A stretch of 13,968 nucleotides of DNA from Clostridia bacterium (GTDB lineage Bacteria; Bacillota_A; Clostridia; Lachnospirales; Cellulosilyticaceae), in assembly GCA_029239935.1 (NCBI GenBank), contig JARBTY010000061.1, forward strand, positions 1-13,968. Reading direction: 5' to 3'. Below, piece by piece: positions 1 through 6,696 of this stretch; the stretch's first letter is position 1; every line of letters starts with the position of its first letter. A model generated the notes under the pieces. That model was not told the origin of the DNA and did not search any database. It saw only the letters and a list, made by a program, of their open reading frames with translations. Both the position numbers and the translations under genes were made by a program.

Positions 1-584
1 GTGTGTTCTCCCAAAGAAATCAGCTGACTTTTGAAATGCTTCCAGCTTTCTGAAAGGCAAAGGGAATAGGTCTCTGTGCCGTACTGCACATCAGGTGCGA
101 TAACCCATGAAGTCTCTCCTTCTTCAAATACCGATAAGATATCCCCATCACCTATTTGAACAGCAAATACAAATGTTTGAGTCACAAGCAAAACAATGAG
201 CGTGGTACCATATAAGGTATATAGCGCCTTATCACTGTCTGTCTTTTCTCTGTCCCTAGTCTTATGAAAGGCTTGTACCGCCTGTTTCCATTCTCTTTCT
301 ATGGTTTTAGGAAGTGTAATATCTTTTATATTTCTCAGGACCTCATATAGATTTTGGTCTTTATGATGTCCTATGATTGTCTCTAGCAGGGATAAGGCAG
401 ATGAAACAGCCAGTTCTGCACCGTCCTGACTGTATGGACACCGCTCACTGCCGTGACCGTCTGCCAGTGCACATAAAACCCCTACACCTTCTATCTCGAG
501 GCTTTTTACAGCATCCTGACAAGGTTTATGGTTTCTGAGATGTGAGCTTCCTGTAATACATTCACTGATAATGGCCCATGACAT
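1..584 (-). CDS. PP2C-family Ser/Thr protein phosphatase (C-terminus cut off by window edge)
   Basis: My translation gives 194 residues from an ATG at 584-582, reading without a stop to the left edge, so the 3' end is missing. It shows the metal-binding signature of PP2C phosphatases: R17 to D24 (the RxxxxQD region), A-D42-G43-H-G, a GTT strand at 126-128 and G-D146-G-D148. These enzymes use two Mn/Mg ions to remove phosphate from Ser/Thr. The first half of the domain is complete; the last Asp motifs lie outside. The start is set by TAAGGAG, which overlaps the stop codon of the vWA gene, with ATG 6 bases later; only 10 bases separate the two genes, so they are co-transcribed. No signal peptide is seen, so it is probably cytosolic. 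As the third gene after a kinase and a vWA protein it probably reverses the kinase's phosphorylation, as in TerY-P triads (inference). Confidence 0.88.
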   Translation of the reverse strand, partial: MSWAIISECITGSSHLRNHKPCQDAVKSLEIEGVGVLCALADGHGSERCPYSQDGAELAVSSALSLLETIIGHHKDQNLYEVLRNIKDITLPKTIEREWKQAVQAFHKTRDREKTDSDKALYTLYGTTLIVLLVTQTFVFAVQIGDGDILSVFEEGETSWVIAPDVQYGTETYSLCLSESWKHFKSQLISLGEH

Positions 585-594
585 TTTTTTCTCC

Positions 595-1296
595 TTACCA
601 CACATCACTGTCTTCATCAGAGGCTACTGGAATAGTCTGCGTATCTATGATGGTTTGTTTAGAACTTACACTGATGACATTACTGGCAGGCGAAGAAACT
701 TGTTTGGCAATCGTTGAGGCCCATTTAATATATTTAGTAAGCACCTCAGGATTGTTGGCCTGCAACACAGGCAATTCGTTGTTGTTCATAAATTCTCTCA
801 GCACCGTAGTATCTGCATCACTTCCTATGGCAATAGCCAGCTTAACAGCCTTTTTACCCCATGGCAGGCTTAGAAGCTCATCCAAATTCTTTTTATATTG
901 ATCTGTAGGTTGTCCATCTGAAAGCAGCACAAGCACAGGTGGCAGCGCTCTTTCTGGCATGGGCGGCATATGCAGCTGATCTGTGACTAGCTCAAAAGCT
1001 TTACCCATGTCAGTAAGTCCCCCAGCTTCTAGGTCAATCCACTCAAATTCTTCTATCGGTGTAGGATTTGCTATATGCCAGCTAGCACCTTCTGAGAATT
1101 TTACTGCCCTTATATAAAGCTGTGCATTGGGATTTTCATCTGCTGCCGCCTTCATATCTGGTATGGTCTGTCTAATTGCGTAATTCAGGGATTGTATCTT
1201 TTCCCCCATCATAGAGCCTGAACAATCTACAAGCCATATAAAATGCAGTGGTCTGGAGGCCATCTCTCCCCCTGGTCTTTTGAATCCTTCCATCAT
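595..1296 (-). CDS. von Willebrand factor A domain protein, TerY-like
   Basis: This 233-residue protein is nearly all one vWA domain. After a short N-terminal tail, the MIDAS metal site is complete: D24-C-S26-G-S28 following a hydrophobic strand (FIWLV), T95 in GGLTDMG, and D127 in LLSDGQPTD. Such domains bind Mg or Mn and dock protein partners. The compact form and the CSGSM version of the motif resemble TerY. The C-terminal 40 residues are Ser/Thr/Val-rich, low in complexity and end acidic, which could make a phosphorylatable tail (inference). The start is well supported: AAGGAGGAG lies 6 bases before the ATG pair. It begins 39 bases after the kinase stop and ends 10 bases before the phosphatase, so it is the middle gene of the operon. 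A scaffold between kinase and phosphatase is the likely role; no enzymatic activity is expected. Confidence 0.88.
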   Translation of the reverse strand: MMEGFKRPGGEMASRPLHFIWLVDCSGSMMGEKIQSLNYAIRQTIPDMKAAADENPNAQLYIRAVKFSEGASWHIANPTPIEEFEWIDLEAGGLTDMGKAFELVTDQLHMPPMPERALPPVLVLLSDGQPTDQYKKNLDELLSLPWGKKAVKLAIAIGSDADTTVLREFMNNNELPVLQANNPEVLTKYIKWASTIAKQVSSPASNVISVSSKQTIIDTQTIPVASDEDSDVW

Positions 1297-1335
1297 CTTG
1301 ATCTCCTCCTTAGCTTATTTCACTGTTTAGTAGTG

Positions 1336-2637
1336 TTATTCCCTTATAAACTGTCCTTCTACACTTCCAAAACGAATTTTGCTATCGCAAATCAGCGGCA
1401 CATTTTTCCCTGGCGGCACACACACTTCATTGCCATCCGGTTTTGTAAAAAGCCAATCCATCTGGCTGATATTTCTAAGTCCCCATTTACTGGGATCCTT
1501 GGGATGTCTGGATATTTCTGCGACAGCGTCCTTAAGATTAAAATCTCCCTGTAGATGATGGCTATAAACCTTCGTTTCTGGATGTAGTACAAGCTGTATG
1601 CTGCCTATCTTTAGGATAAGAGGGATTTCAACATTTTTGCTGCAGTTCCAGCATATATGTCCCGCTCCCGCCACACTTCTTTCCCGATAAAAGACTTCAC
1701 AGCCACAGTGCTGACAAATCATAATACTTTCTTTGAGCTGCAGGAAAGCCCTTTTCCACTGATTCTCAACGATTCTCTTTTTGGGATTTTGAAGTCCTTC
1801 TGTAAAAGCTGTCATAAAAAGTTCCTTAATAAACTTCGGGTAAATCCCCCAATAAATAATAGCATTATCCTGATAACCCGAAACAGGCCTATTGGAGTGA
1901 TCCTGAGGATCCCATATAAAAAGGGGATGTGCGCCATATACCTTTTGCTTTGCCACAGCATCAAAACATCTGATACTCGCCTCCTTGGCCCCCTCTAGCG
2001 GGTGATGCAGCATAAACATATAAAATAACAGTACTGCTAAGGAAAAAAGGTCTGTCTCTGCCGAAGGACCTTTTTTACCCATGACAATCTCCGGCGCCAT
2101 AAATCCCAGTGTCCCCTGTACACTGCTGTCCGTGCTGCCATTAACAACGACATTATCGTTATCACAAACCAGTATGTCCCCATTTTCAGGATTTAAAAAA
2201 GCATTTCCAAAAGAAATATCACAATAGCTGTACCCCAGAGAATGGAGTTTTTGAAAGCATTGTGACAGGTTAAAGCCCGCCATGCACAACGCCCTAAAAG
2301 AAGGCTCCGCTCGTCTTTTCATCAGGTCAACTATACTTTTATAATGGGAAGGCCTTAAATCCATAATATATCCAAAGGTGTTGGCAGACCCTACGATGTC
2401 CATCGGCCACAAAAAGCGCTCATCTGGTTTACCATTTTCCACTAATTTTTCTATAATAGCTCTTTGATTTTGGGTGGCCATATGATGATGATACCATTTC
2501 AAAGCATAGCTTTTACCCTTCGCACTTACTTCATAGACCTCTCCTTGTCCCCCACTGCCTAATAGTTTAACAACTTGATAGGTGATGTTGTGGATGGATA
2601 CAAGCTCATCGCCGCTTTGCAGCATAGAAATTGTCAA
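1336..2637 (-). CDS. Divergent Ser/Thr protein kinase with zinc ribbon and FHA-like C-terminus (TerY-P-type)
   Basis: About 433 residues. Positions here count from a GTG two codons upstream (2643). The kinase domain spans about 20-300: Gly-rich loop GSGGQGEVY (29-37), ATP-site K49 in YALKW, catalytic loop Y-C-D142-I-S-F-G-N147, metal Asp D161 in C-D-N-D, APE at 183-185 and TDLFSLAV as the DxWSxG equivalent. The HRD motif lacks its Arg and DFG is changed to DND, so this is a non-RD, divergent but probably active kinase. A zinc ribbon follows (C310, C313, C331, C334). The last 100 residues end in W-x-L-R-N-x-S, a PPGK turn and I-R-F-G, which resembles an FHA fold without the usual GR/SxxH phosphothreonine-binding residues. 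No membrane segment is seen. The start is chosen as TTG at 2637 because AGGGGGAG lies 5 bases before it, whereas the GTG at 2643 overlaps that site. First gene of the kinase-vWA-PP2C operon. Confidence 0.85.
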   Translation of the reverse strand: MTISMLQSGDELVSIHNITYQVVKLLGSGGQGEVYEVSAKGKSYALKWYHHHMATQNQRAIIEKLVENGKPDERFLWPMDIVGSANTFGYIMDLRPSHYKSIVDLMKRRAEPSFRALCMAGFNLSQCFQKLHSLGYSYCDISFGNAFLNPENGDILVCDNDNVVVNGSTDSSVQGTLGFMAPEIVMGKKGPSAETDLFSLAVLLFYMFMLHHPLEGAKEASIRCFDAVAKQKVYGAHPLFIWDPQDHSNRPVSGYQDNAIIYWGIYPKFIKELFMTAFTEGLQNPKKRIVENQWKRAFLQLKESIMICQHCGCEVFYRERSVAGAGHICWNCSKNVEIPLILKIGSIQLVLHPETKVYSHHLQGDFNLKDAVAEISRHPKDPSKWGLRNISQMDWLFTKPDGNEVCVPPGKNVPLICDSKIRFGSVEGQFIRE

Positions 2638-2642
2638 AAGCA

Positions 2643-2650
2643 CTCCCCCT
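2643..2650 (-). promoter_or_regulatory. Ribosome binding site deciding the kinase start
   Basis: AGGGGGAG on the minus strand. It ends inside the first in-frame GTG (2643-2641), so that codon cannot be used with this site. The TTG at 2637-2635 sits 5 bases downstream. The first ATG (2625-2623) is 17 bases away, too far. TTG is therefore the preferred start. Confidence 0.6.
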
Positions 2651-2673
2651 TTTATTTTTATTGAACTGCATTT

Positions 2674-2702
2674 ATTATACTATATAAATGTTATCTTTTC
2701 AT
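2674..2702 (-). promoter_or_regulatory. Putative sigma-A promoter of the kinase-vWA-PP2C operon
   Basis: The minus strand has a perfect -10 TATAAT (2674-2679) and ATGAAA (2697-2702, 4 of 6 matches to TTGACA) with a 17-base spacer. It lies between the terminator of the rubredoxin gene and the kinase start. The region is AT-rich, so the -35 assignment is moderate. Confidence 0.5.
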
Positions 2703-2726
2703 TAAATTAATCGAATTCACTCAATT

Positions 2727-2776
2727 AAAAAGAGTCTATGTCATCTTTTCGCTAAGAAAAGAGACTATAGACTCTT
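2727..2776 (-). terminator. Rho-independent terminator after the rubredoxin gene
   Basis: A 10-bp perfect outer stem, AAGAGTCTAT (2730-2739) with ATAGACTCTT (2767-2776), is continued after a 4-base internal loop by a 7-bp inner stem (TCTTTTC with GAAAAGA). On the minus strand the hairpin is followed by TTTTTAATT. It separates the asr/rubredoxin region from the kinase operon. Confidence 0.8.
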
Positions 2777-2804
2777 AAAGGTTATGCTTATTCGTTTTAA
2801 GTGA

Positions 2805-2966
2805 TTACTCTGTTACTTCAAAATCTTCTTTTGTTACACCACATACAGGACATACCCAATCATCTGGAATATCTTCAAAAGCTGTGCCTGGTTCAATACC
2901 ACCATCTTCATCCCCAATTTCTGGATCATAAATATAATCACATACTGTACAAATATACTTTGTCAT
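2805..2966 (-). CDS. Rubredoxin
   Basis: A 53-residue protein beginning MTKYICTVC. It has both iron-binding pairs, C-x2-C at residues 6 and 9 (CTVC) and C-P-x-C near residues 39-42 (CPVC), holding one mononuclear Fe. The typical core is also present: [21 protein letters not shown]. Length matches the family (52-54). Rubredoxins are small cytosolic one-electron carriers, often serving oxygen and superoxide detoxification in anaerobes. The open frame extends 22 codons upstream, but AGGAGG (2974-2979) is 7 bases before the ATG at 2966, and the upstream part overlaps the promoter, so the short form is right. It lies 88 bases after the FNT channel gene, has its own promoter and its own terminator, and is probably a single-gene unit. 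Its redox partner is not visible here. Confidence 0.96.
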   Translation of the reverse strand: MTKYICTVCDYIYDPEIGDEDGGIEPGTAFEDIPDDWVCPVCGVTKEDFEVTE

Positions 2967-3002
2967 CTTAAAACCTCCTCGTAATAATATTTTTATGGAA
3001 TA

Positions 3003-3032
3003 ATTGTACCTGTTATCCTTGTAAGTTGTCAA
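3003..3032 (-). promoter_or_regulatory. Strong putative promoter of the rubredoxin gene
   Basis: The minus strand has a perfect -35 TTGACA (3027-3032), an 18-base spacer, and a -10 TACAAT (3003-3008, 5 of 6). A small inverted repeat, TCCTTG (3016-3021) with CAAGGA (3030-3035), overlaps the -35 and could be an operator, though six-base arms also occur by chance. It lies just after the FNT stop codon. Confidence 0.7.
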
Positions 3033-3054
3033 GGAAAATTATACCAATTTTTGA

Positions 3055-3816
3055 TTATTTACTTTTGCCTACTATAAAATAACTATAGCCTATAAAAACA
3101 GCGCCTCCGATGATATTTCCCAGGGTAACAGGTATCATATTTGCCCAAAAACCACTTAAAGTCAGCACGCCGCCATTTGGACTCATAAGTCCCACAGAAA
3201 GAATCGTCATATTTGCCACACTGTGTTCAAATCCCGATGTGATAAAGGCAAACAGACACCAAAAAATCATAATGAGTTTAGCTGTTTCTTCCTTTAGCTT
3301 AATCGATGTGAAAATGGCTAAGCACACCAACATATTACACAAAATCCCTTTAAATAAGAGCTCAAAAAAGTCGCCGCTCATTTTTGCTTGACTGGCTGAG
3401 ATAAAAAACTCACCTACACTTCCTTTTGCTCCGCCGCCCAGCACAAATAGCCCCGCCAGTACTATACTGCCCAATAAGTTGCCTATATATGAATAAAACC
3501 AAACTTTGAGTGTGTCCATCCACTTAACTTTTTTATGTAGTGATGAGACGGTCATAATCATATTGTTGCCTGTAAAGAGTTCTCCTCCTGCCATAATGAC
3601 TAAACTCAGGGCTATACCAAAGCTTATCCCCATCAGCGTCTTCTTAAAAGGCGAATCTCCTGCTGCTGCACCAATACTAAAGATGAGTAAGATACCAAAT
3701 CCCACATAGACACCCGCCATCATTGACAGAATAAGATATTTGATCCGGCTTTCCTTTAGTAACTTCACTTTATGCCATGCTACTTCTGATATTTTATCAA
3801 GCATTTCTCCATACAT
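3055..3816 (-). CDS. Formate/nitrite transporter family channel, probable hydrosulfide (HS-) channel
   Basis: About 253 residues with six predicted membrane helices, the FNT-family length and layout. Signature stretches are present: GGELFTGN (79-86 counting from an ATG at 3822), KGILCNMLVC (from 158) and GFEHSVANM containing the conserved pore histidine (200). FNT proteins are pentameric aquaporin-like channels for small monovalent anions. Three subtypes are known: formate (FocA), nitrite (NirC) and hydrosulfide (HSC/FNT3, described in Clostridioides difficile beside asrABC). Its position as the last gene after asrC, 23 bases downstream, argues for HS- export, so that product sulfide does not accumulate. 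This specificity is inferred from context; formate or nitrite transport cannot be excluded. Start: AGAGG (3824-3828) fits the ATG at 3816 (7 bases away); an ATG at 3822 abuts that site. Confidence 0.88.
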   Translation of the reverse strand: MYGEMLDKISEVAWHKVKLLKESRIKYLILSMMAGVYVGFGILLIFSIGAAAGDSPFKKTLMGISFGIALSLVIMAGGELFTGNNMIMTVSSLHKKVKWMDTLKVWFYSYIGNLLGSIVLAGLFVLGGGAKGSVGEFFISASQAKMSGDFFELLFKGILCNMLVCLAIFTSIKLKEETAKLIMIFWCLFAFITSGFEHSVANMTILSVGLMSPNGGVLTLSGFWANMIPVTLGNIIGGAVFIGYSYFIVGKSK

Positions 3817-3839
3817 ATGCATCCCTCTATTCTGTTAAC

Positions 3840-4814
3840 TTAAAAATTTTCATCTTGCTTATACCAGTAACCTGACCACTGAATATGCTGTGCTACTTGG
3901 GCTTCTTCATTAAGGGCAATGTCCTCTAAGACTTCTTTTTTAAAAACTTGGTAGCCCATCCTGTCTACAATATAGCCAATGTGCTCTTTAGCGAGAGACC
4001 TGTCGATATAGTGATCTACAAAACGGTAAGTGTTTTGAATGATTTGCGTCAGTACTTCCTCTGAGGCCCATTTGATAAAGGGCATTGCAAGCCTTGGATT
4101 CTTTTTACCGCTTCTTCCCATAATCACCATGCGGTAAAGCTTTTTTTCACTTCTTGTCCATGCTCCTGTAGGGCATTGTAAAACGCATTCACCGCACCCT
4201 ATGCATTGCTCCTTGTCCCTTTCAACATTAAAGTCATTTAGACTCAATGCCCCTGTTACTTTCTTCTTACAATTCTTTACACAAGCTTCACAGCTTATAC
4301 ATCTTGAAACATCGTATTGTGGTTCTGTAAGACAAATGATGCCAAAATCCTGCATATGCGCTTTAATACAATCATTGGGGCAACCTGTCACTGCAATTTT
4401 AAAGTGAAAGTCATGGGGGTATACAGCCTGCTCTAAACTTTTTGCAATTCTGGTTGTATCATCATTAGCATAGGGACAAACCCTATTTCCAATACATGCA
4501 GAAATATTTCTGGTACCTGCAGCCGGATACCCACCGTCTTGAACAACCAGTTCTAAGCCCAGACTTTCAATTAAAGGTTTTATCTTTTGATTAATCTCTC
4601 CCATATATTCAAAACCAATATCAGGGATTTCAAAACCCTGTCTGGTCGTTAAATGAACTGTCCCATTCCCATACTCTTCGGCTATAGACTGGATGAGAGG
4701 GAAAAATTTGGCCTCTAGATGTCCTCCTGGAACTCTGATTCTAAGGGCTGTCTTATTTCTTGTCTTAGCTATTCTATAAGCATTTTTTGCAATAGCCTTA
4801 CGGTTAACACTCAT
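3840..4814 (-). CDS. asrC: Anaerobic sulfite reductase subunit C (siroheme catalytic subunit)
   Basis: A 324-residue protein of the nitrite/sulfite reductase fold. The siroheme-[4Fe-4S] ligands are C107-x5-C113 and C145-P-N-D-C149. An inserted ferredoxin segment carries two more clusters: C172, C175, C178, C182 and C204, C207, C210, C214, the last followed by the usual Pro. The N-terminal half has the RxRxPGG and LTTRQGFEIP stretches that shape the substrate and siroheme pocket in this family. It catalyses the six-electron reduction of sulfite to sulfide in the cytosol, drawing electrons from AsrA and AsrB. AGGAGG lies 8 bases before the ATG, and the gene starts 12 bases after the asrB stop. 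Siroheme synthesis genes are not in the window. Length is near the Salmonella protein; no missing ligand seen. Confidence 0.95.
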   Translation of the reverse strand: MSVNRKAIAKNAYRIAKTRNKTALRIRVPGGHLEAKFFPLIQSIAEEYGNGTVHLTTRQGFEIPDIGFEYMGEINQKIKPLIESLGLELVVQDGGYPAAGTRNISACIGNRVCPYANDDTTRIAKSLEQAVYPHDFHFKIAVTGCPNDCIKAHMQDFGIICLTEPQYDVSRCISCEACVKNCKKKVTGALSLNDFNVERDKEQCIGCGECVLQCPTGAWTRSEKKLYRMVIMGRSGKKNPRLAMPFIKWASEEVLTQIIQNTYRFVDHYIDRSLAKEHIGYIVDRMGYQVFKKEVLEDIALNEEAQVAQHIQWSGYWYKQDENF

Positions 4815-4826
4815 GTCTTTTTCCTC

Positions 4827-5618
4827 CTAATCCATCAACTGTTTGGCTTGTATGTAATTAAAAACAGGTCCTTCGAGACAGACATAGGTCTCATCTATCT
4901 TACAATGACCGCACTTACCAATCCCACAGTTCATTCTGCGCTCAAAAGAAACCCAAATATTTTCTTCTAAAAACCCTTTTTTAATGAGCTCGAGCGTTGT
5001 GAATTTCATCATAATAGGCGGGCCCACAATAATAGCTGTCTTTTTTTCTACAGCCCTTAAATCCAGCTTATCCATATGTGCTGTAACCAGCCCCTGCTCT
5101 CCCGCCCAGTTTTCATCCGCTTGATCCACCGTCAGCCATAGCTTACATTGTTTTTCCCATGCCTTTATTTCCTCTTTGAATAAAACATCTTGTGGTGATT
5201 TAAAGCCTAGAAGAATCTCTAATGATTTGATAGTATCTAGGTTATTTACAAAATAGCGAATAGGATTTTTCACAGGGGCCAGCCCTGTTCCTCCCGCAAT
5301 AATCGTTAGGTCCTTATCTTTAAAAACTTCTAAATCGAATCCATTGCCGTATGGGCCTCTCATGAATAAATGATCCCCAGCTTTCAGTTCAAACAGCCGG
5401 TCTGTTAAGCGCCCTACTTTACGAATAGTCATATCCAGTGAGCCTTTATCAAAGTCACTGATTGAAATAGGGGCTTCTCCCACCCCCGGAATAGAAACCT
5501 CCATAAACTGTCCGCCTATCAGCTTCTCTTCAAAGGCTATGCGGTAAGTAAAATCAATGGCTGTTTCTTGGGTAATTTTTATTATTTTATAGGGTTTTGG
5601 CAAATACGGATTATGCAT
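4827..5618 (-). CDS. asrB: Anaerobic sulfite reductase subunit B (NAD(P)H:acceptor flavoprotein)
   Basis: A 263-residue protein of the ferredoxin-NADP reductase type, related to PyrK. Residues about 5-95 form the FAD barrel, with the RxG turn and MRGPYGNGF. About 100-225 form the nucleotide-binding part, with the Gly-rich IIAGGTGLAPV (106-116) and IVGPPIM (197-203). The C-terminus holds a [2Fe-2S] site, C231-x4-C236-x2-C239-x7-C247. It takes electrons from NADH (or NADPH) and passes them through AsrA to AsrC. It starts eight bases inside asrA (the shared stretch ATGCATAA contains this start and the asrA stop), indicating translational coupling. It could be mistaken for PyrK, but the flanking asrA and asrC settle the identity. 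Confidence 0.94.
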   Translation of the reverse strand: MHNPYLPKPYKIIKITQETAIDFTYRIAFEEKLIGGQFMEVSIPGVGEAPISISDFDKGSLDMTIRKVGRLTDRLFELKAGDHLFMRGPYGNGFDLEVFKDKDLTIIAGGTGLAPVKNPIRYFVNNLDTIKSLEILLGFKSPQDVLFKEEIKAWEKQCKLWLTVDQADENWAGEQGLVTAHMDKLDLRAVEKKTAIIVGPPIMMKFTTLELIKKGFLEENIWVSFERRMNCGIGKCGHCKIDETYVCLEGPVFNYIQAKQLMD

Positions 5619-6633
5619 GGCTGCTCTCCTCCTGAATCACTTGATTAAGCTTATTAATACACTTTGAAAAGGAGATATACTCCGGACAGACATCATCACA
5701 TCTTCCGCAGCCAACACACATGTGCATGTCAAAACGCTTATAAAAATCATTGACCTTATGCATGGTTTTAAATCTCATTTTTTCACCATTTTTTGGCCTG
5801 AAACGATGTCCTCCCGCCATATCGGTATAGCCCTCTATATGACAACTGGCCCATACACGCCTTCTTTCGCCCAATTTTTGGTCATCGCTGACCTTAACAT
5901 CCTGCATGCTAAAGCATGAACAGGTAATACACGACGTACTGCAGCGGCCGCAGGCAACACACCTATTGGTGTATTCACTCCACAAAGGATGGTTAAAGGT
6001 CTCTTTGGTTATGCGCCCTGGCTCTGGAATGGTTACCTTAACCTTATTTTCCTTAACAAAGTCTGGTGTAAAGGGGATATGTTCTTTTTTCTTGATCCCA
6101 TCTGTTAAAAGGGCTTCATCCTGTGTATCAAATAAGATATCTGCTCCCTCAAACCGTATAACCCCTTCATAATTTTGGGTTTTATGAGCACCCATAGAAA
6201 CGCAAAAACAGTTGTCAAACCCCTCAGTACATTCAATCATAATGAATTTAAGCAGCTTCCTTCTTCTTAGATAATAGTAATCCTTCTCTTTTCCATTTTC
6301 TAAAAAAATAGTGTCCAGTCTTTCAATACCATTGATATCACAAGGTCTTAAAAACATAACCATGGGTTTTGTATCTATTTTTGCTTCTCGCATTTCATCA
6401 TTAAGAAAGTAAAATAAAGTTTCTCTTATAGGATAAAAAATCTCTTTAGGTGAGTAATAAGACTTTTCTTCTACTACAATATCTTTCACTGACGAAACTT
6501 TTCCATAACCAATGCACCCAGTATCCGAAAATCTCCCCTTCCCTTCTTGGCGAATAGGACCATAAAACTCAAACTCCCTTGATAATATTGTTAAATAATT
6601 ATCAAATTCATCTATAGTGAAACGAACTCCCAT
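5611..6633 (-). CDS. asrA: Anaerobic sulfite reductase subunit A (iron-sulfur electron-transfer subunit)
   Basis: A 340-residue protein starting MGVRFTIDEF. Two ferredoxin-type sites are seen: C225, C228, C231, C235 (CVACGRCSTSC) and C306, C309, C312, C316 (CVGCGRCDDVCP). Extra conserved Cys lie just after the first (ITCSCF) and in the N-terminal half (RPCD, CTEGFDNCFC). The subunit relays electrons from AsrB to the siroheme subunit. The frame opens six codons earlier at a TTG (6651), but that region is the ribosome binding site itself (GGAGG at 6645-6649). The ATG at 6633 is preferred and matches the usual AsrA N-terminus. The spacing from GGAGG is 11 bases, long for this organism, because the intervening bases are one arm of an inverted repeat. 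First gene of asrABC-fnt. Confidence 0.94.
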   Translation of the reverse strand: MGVRFTIDEFDNYLTILSREFEFYGPIRQEGKGRFSDTGCIGYGKVSSVKDIVVEEKSYYSPKEIFYPIRETLFYFLNDEMREAKIDTKPMVMFLRPCDINGIERLDTIFLENGKEKDYYYLRRRKLLKFIMIECTEGFDNCFCVSMGAHKTQNYEGVIRFEGADILFDTQDEALLTDGIKKKEHIPFTPDFVKENKVKVTIPEPGRITKETFNHPLWSEYTNRCVACGRCSTSCITCSCFSMQDVKVSDDQKLGERRRVWASCHIEGYTDMAGGHRFRPKNGEKMRFKTMHKVNDFYKRFDMHMCVGCGRCDDVCPEYISFSKCINKLNQVIQEESSHA

Positions 6634-6671
6634 TACTAACAGCACCTCCAATTCTTTTATTGCTGTTAGTA
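6634..6671 (-). repeat. Perfect 11-bp inverted repeat at the asrA start: operator or leader hairpin
   Basis: TACTAACAGCA at 6634-6644 is exactly mirrored by TGCTGTTAGTA at 6661-6671, with 16 bases between. In the asrA mRNA the loop would contain GGAGG and the second arm would end directly at the AUG. At the DNA level the upstream arm overlaps the putative -10 (6668-6673). It may therefore be a repressor/activator operator, a translation-controlling hairpin, or both. The two arms are the longest perfect dyad I found apart from the one downstream of pyrE. Confidence 0.75.
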
Positions 6672-6696
6672 TAAACCGCCTCTCTAGGGCTGTCTG
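6668..6696 (-). promoter_or_regulatory. Putative asrABC-fnt promoter
   Basis: On the minus strand CAGACA (6691-6696, 4 of 6) and TATACT (6668-6673, 5 of 6) are 17 bases apart. The -35 lies within the last codons of the LysE-family gene, and the -10 overlaps one arm of the inverted repeat. No terminator is seen between the two genes, so read-through from the lrp-lysE unit is also possible. Confidence 0.45.

Noticed and set aside
1392..1592. A 66-codon minus-strand frame
   Set aside because: It is an out-of-frame shadow within the 3' part of the kinase gene and has no recognisable domain.
2967..3032. N-terminal extension of 22 residues on the rubredoxin frame
   Set aside because: AGGAGG sits 7 bases before the internal ATG at 2966, the short form has the normal rubredoxin length, and the extension overlaps the promoter.
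4827..5618. PyrK (dihydroorotate dehydrogenase electron-transfer subunit)
   Set aside because: The fold and 2Fe-2S motif are alike, but the gene overlaps asrA and precedes asrC, and no pyrD is adjacent.
6634..6651. TTG start for asrA six codons upstream of the ATG
   Set aside because: The codons from 6651 include the ribosome binding site itself, and the ATG at 6633 gives the usual AsrA N-terminus.
6634..6671. Rex (NADH-sensing) box in the asrA dyad
   Set aside because: Only a fragment (TGTTA) resembles the Rex half-site TTGTTAA, and the 16-base spacing between arms does not fit the compact Rex palindrome.
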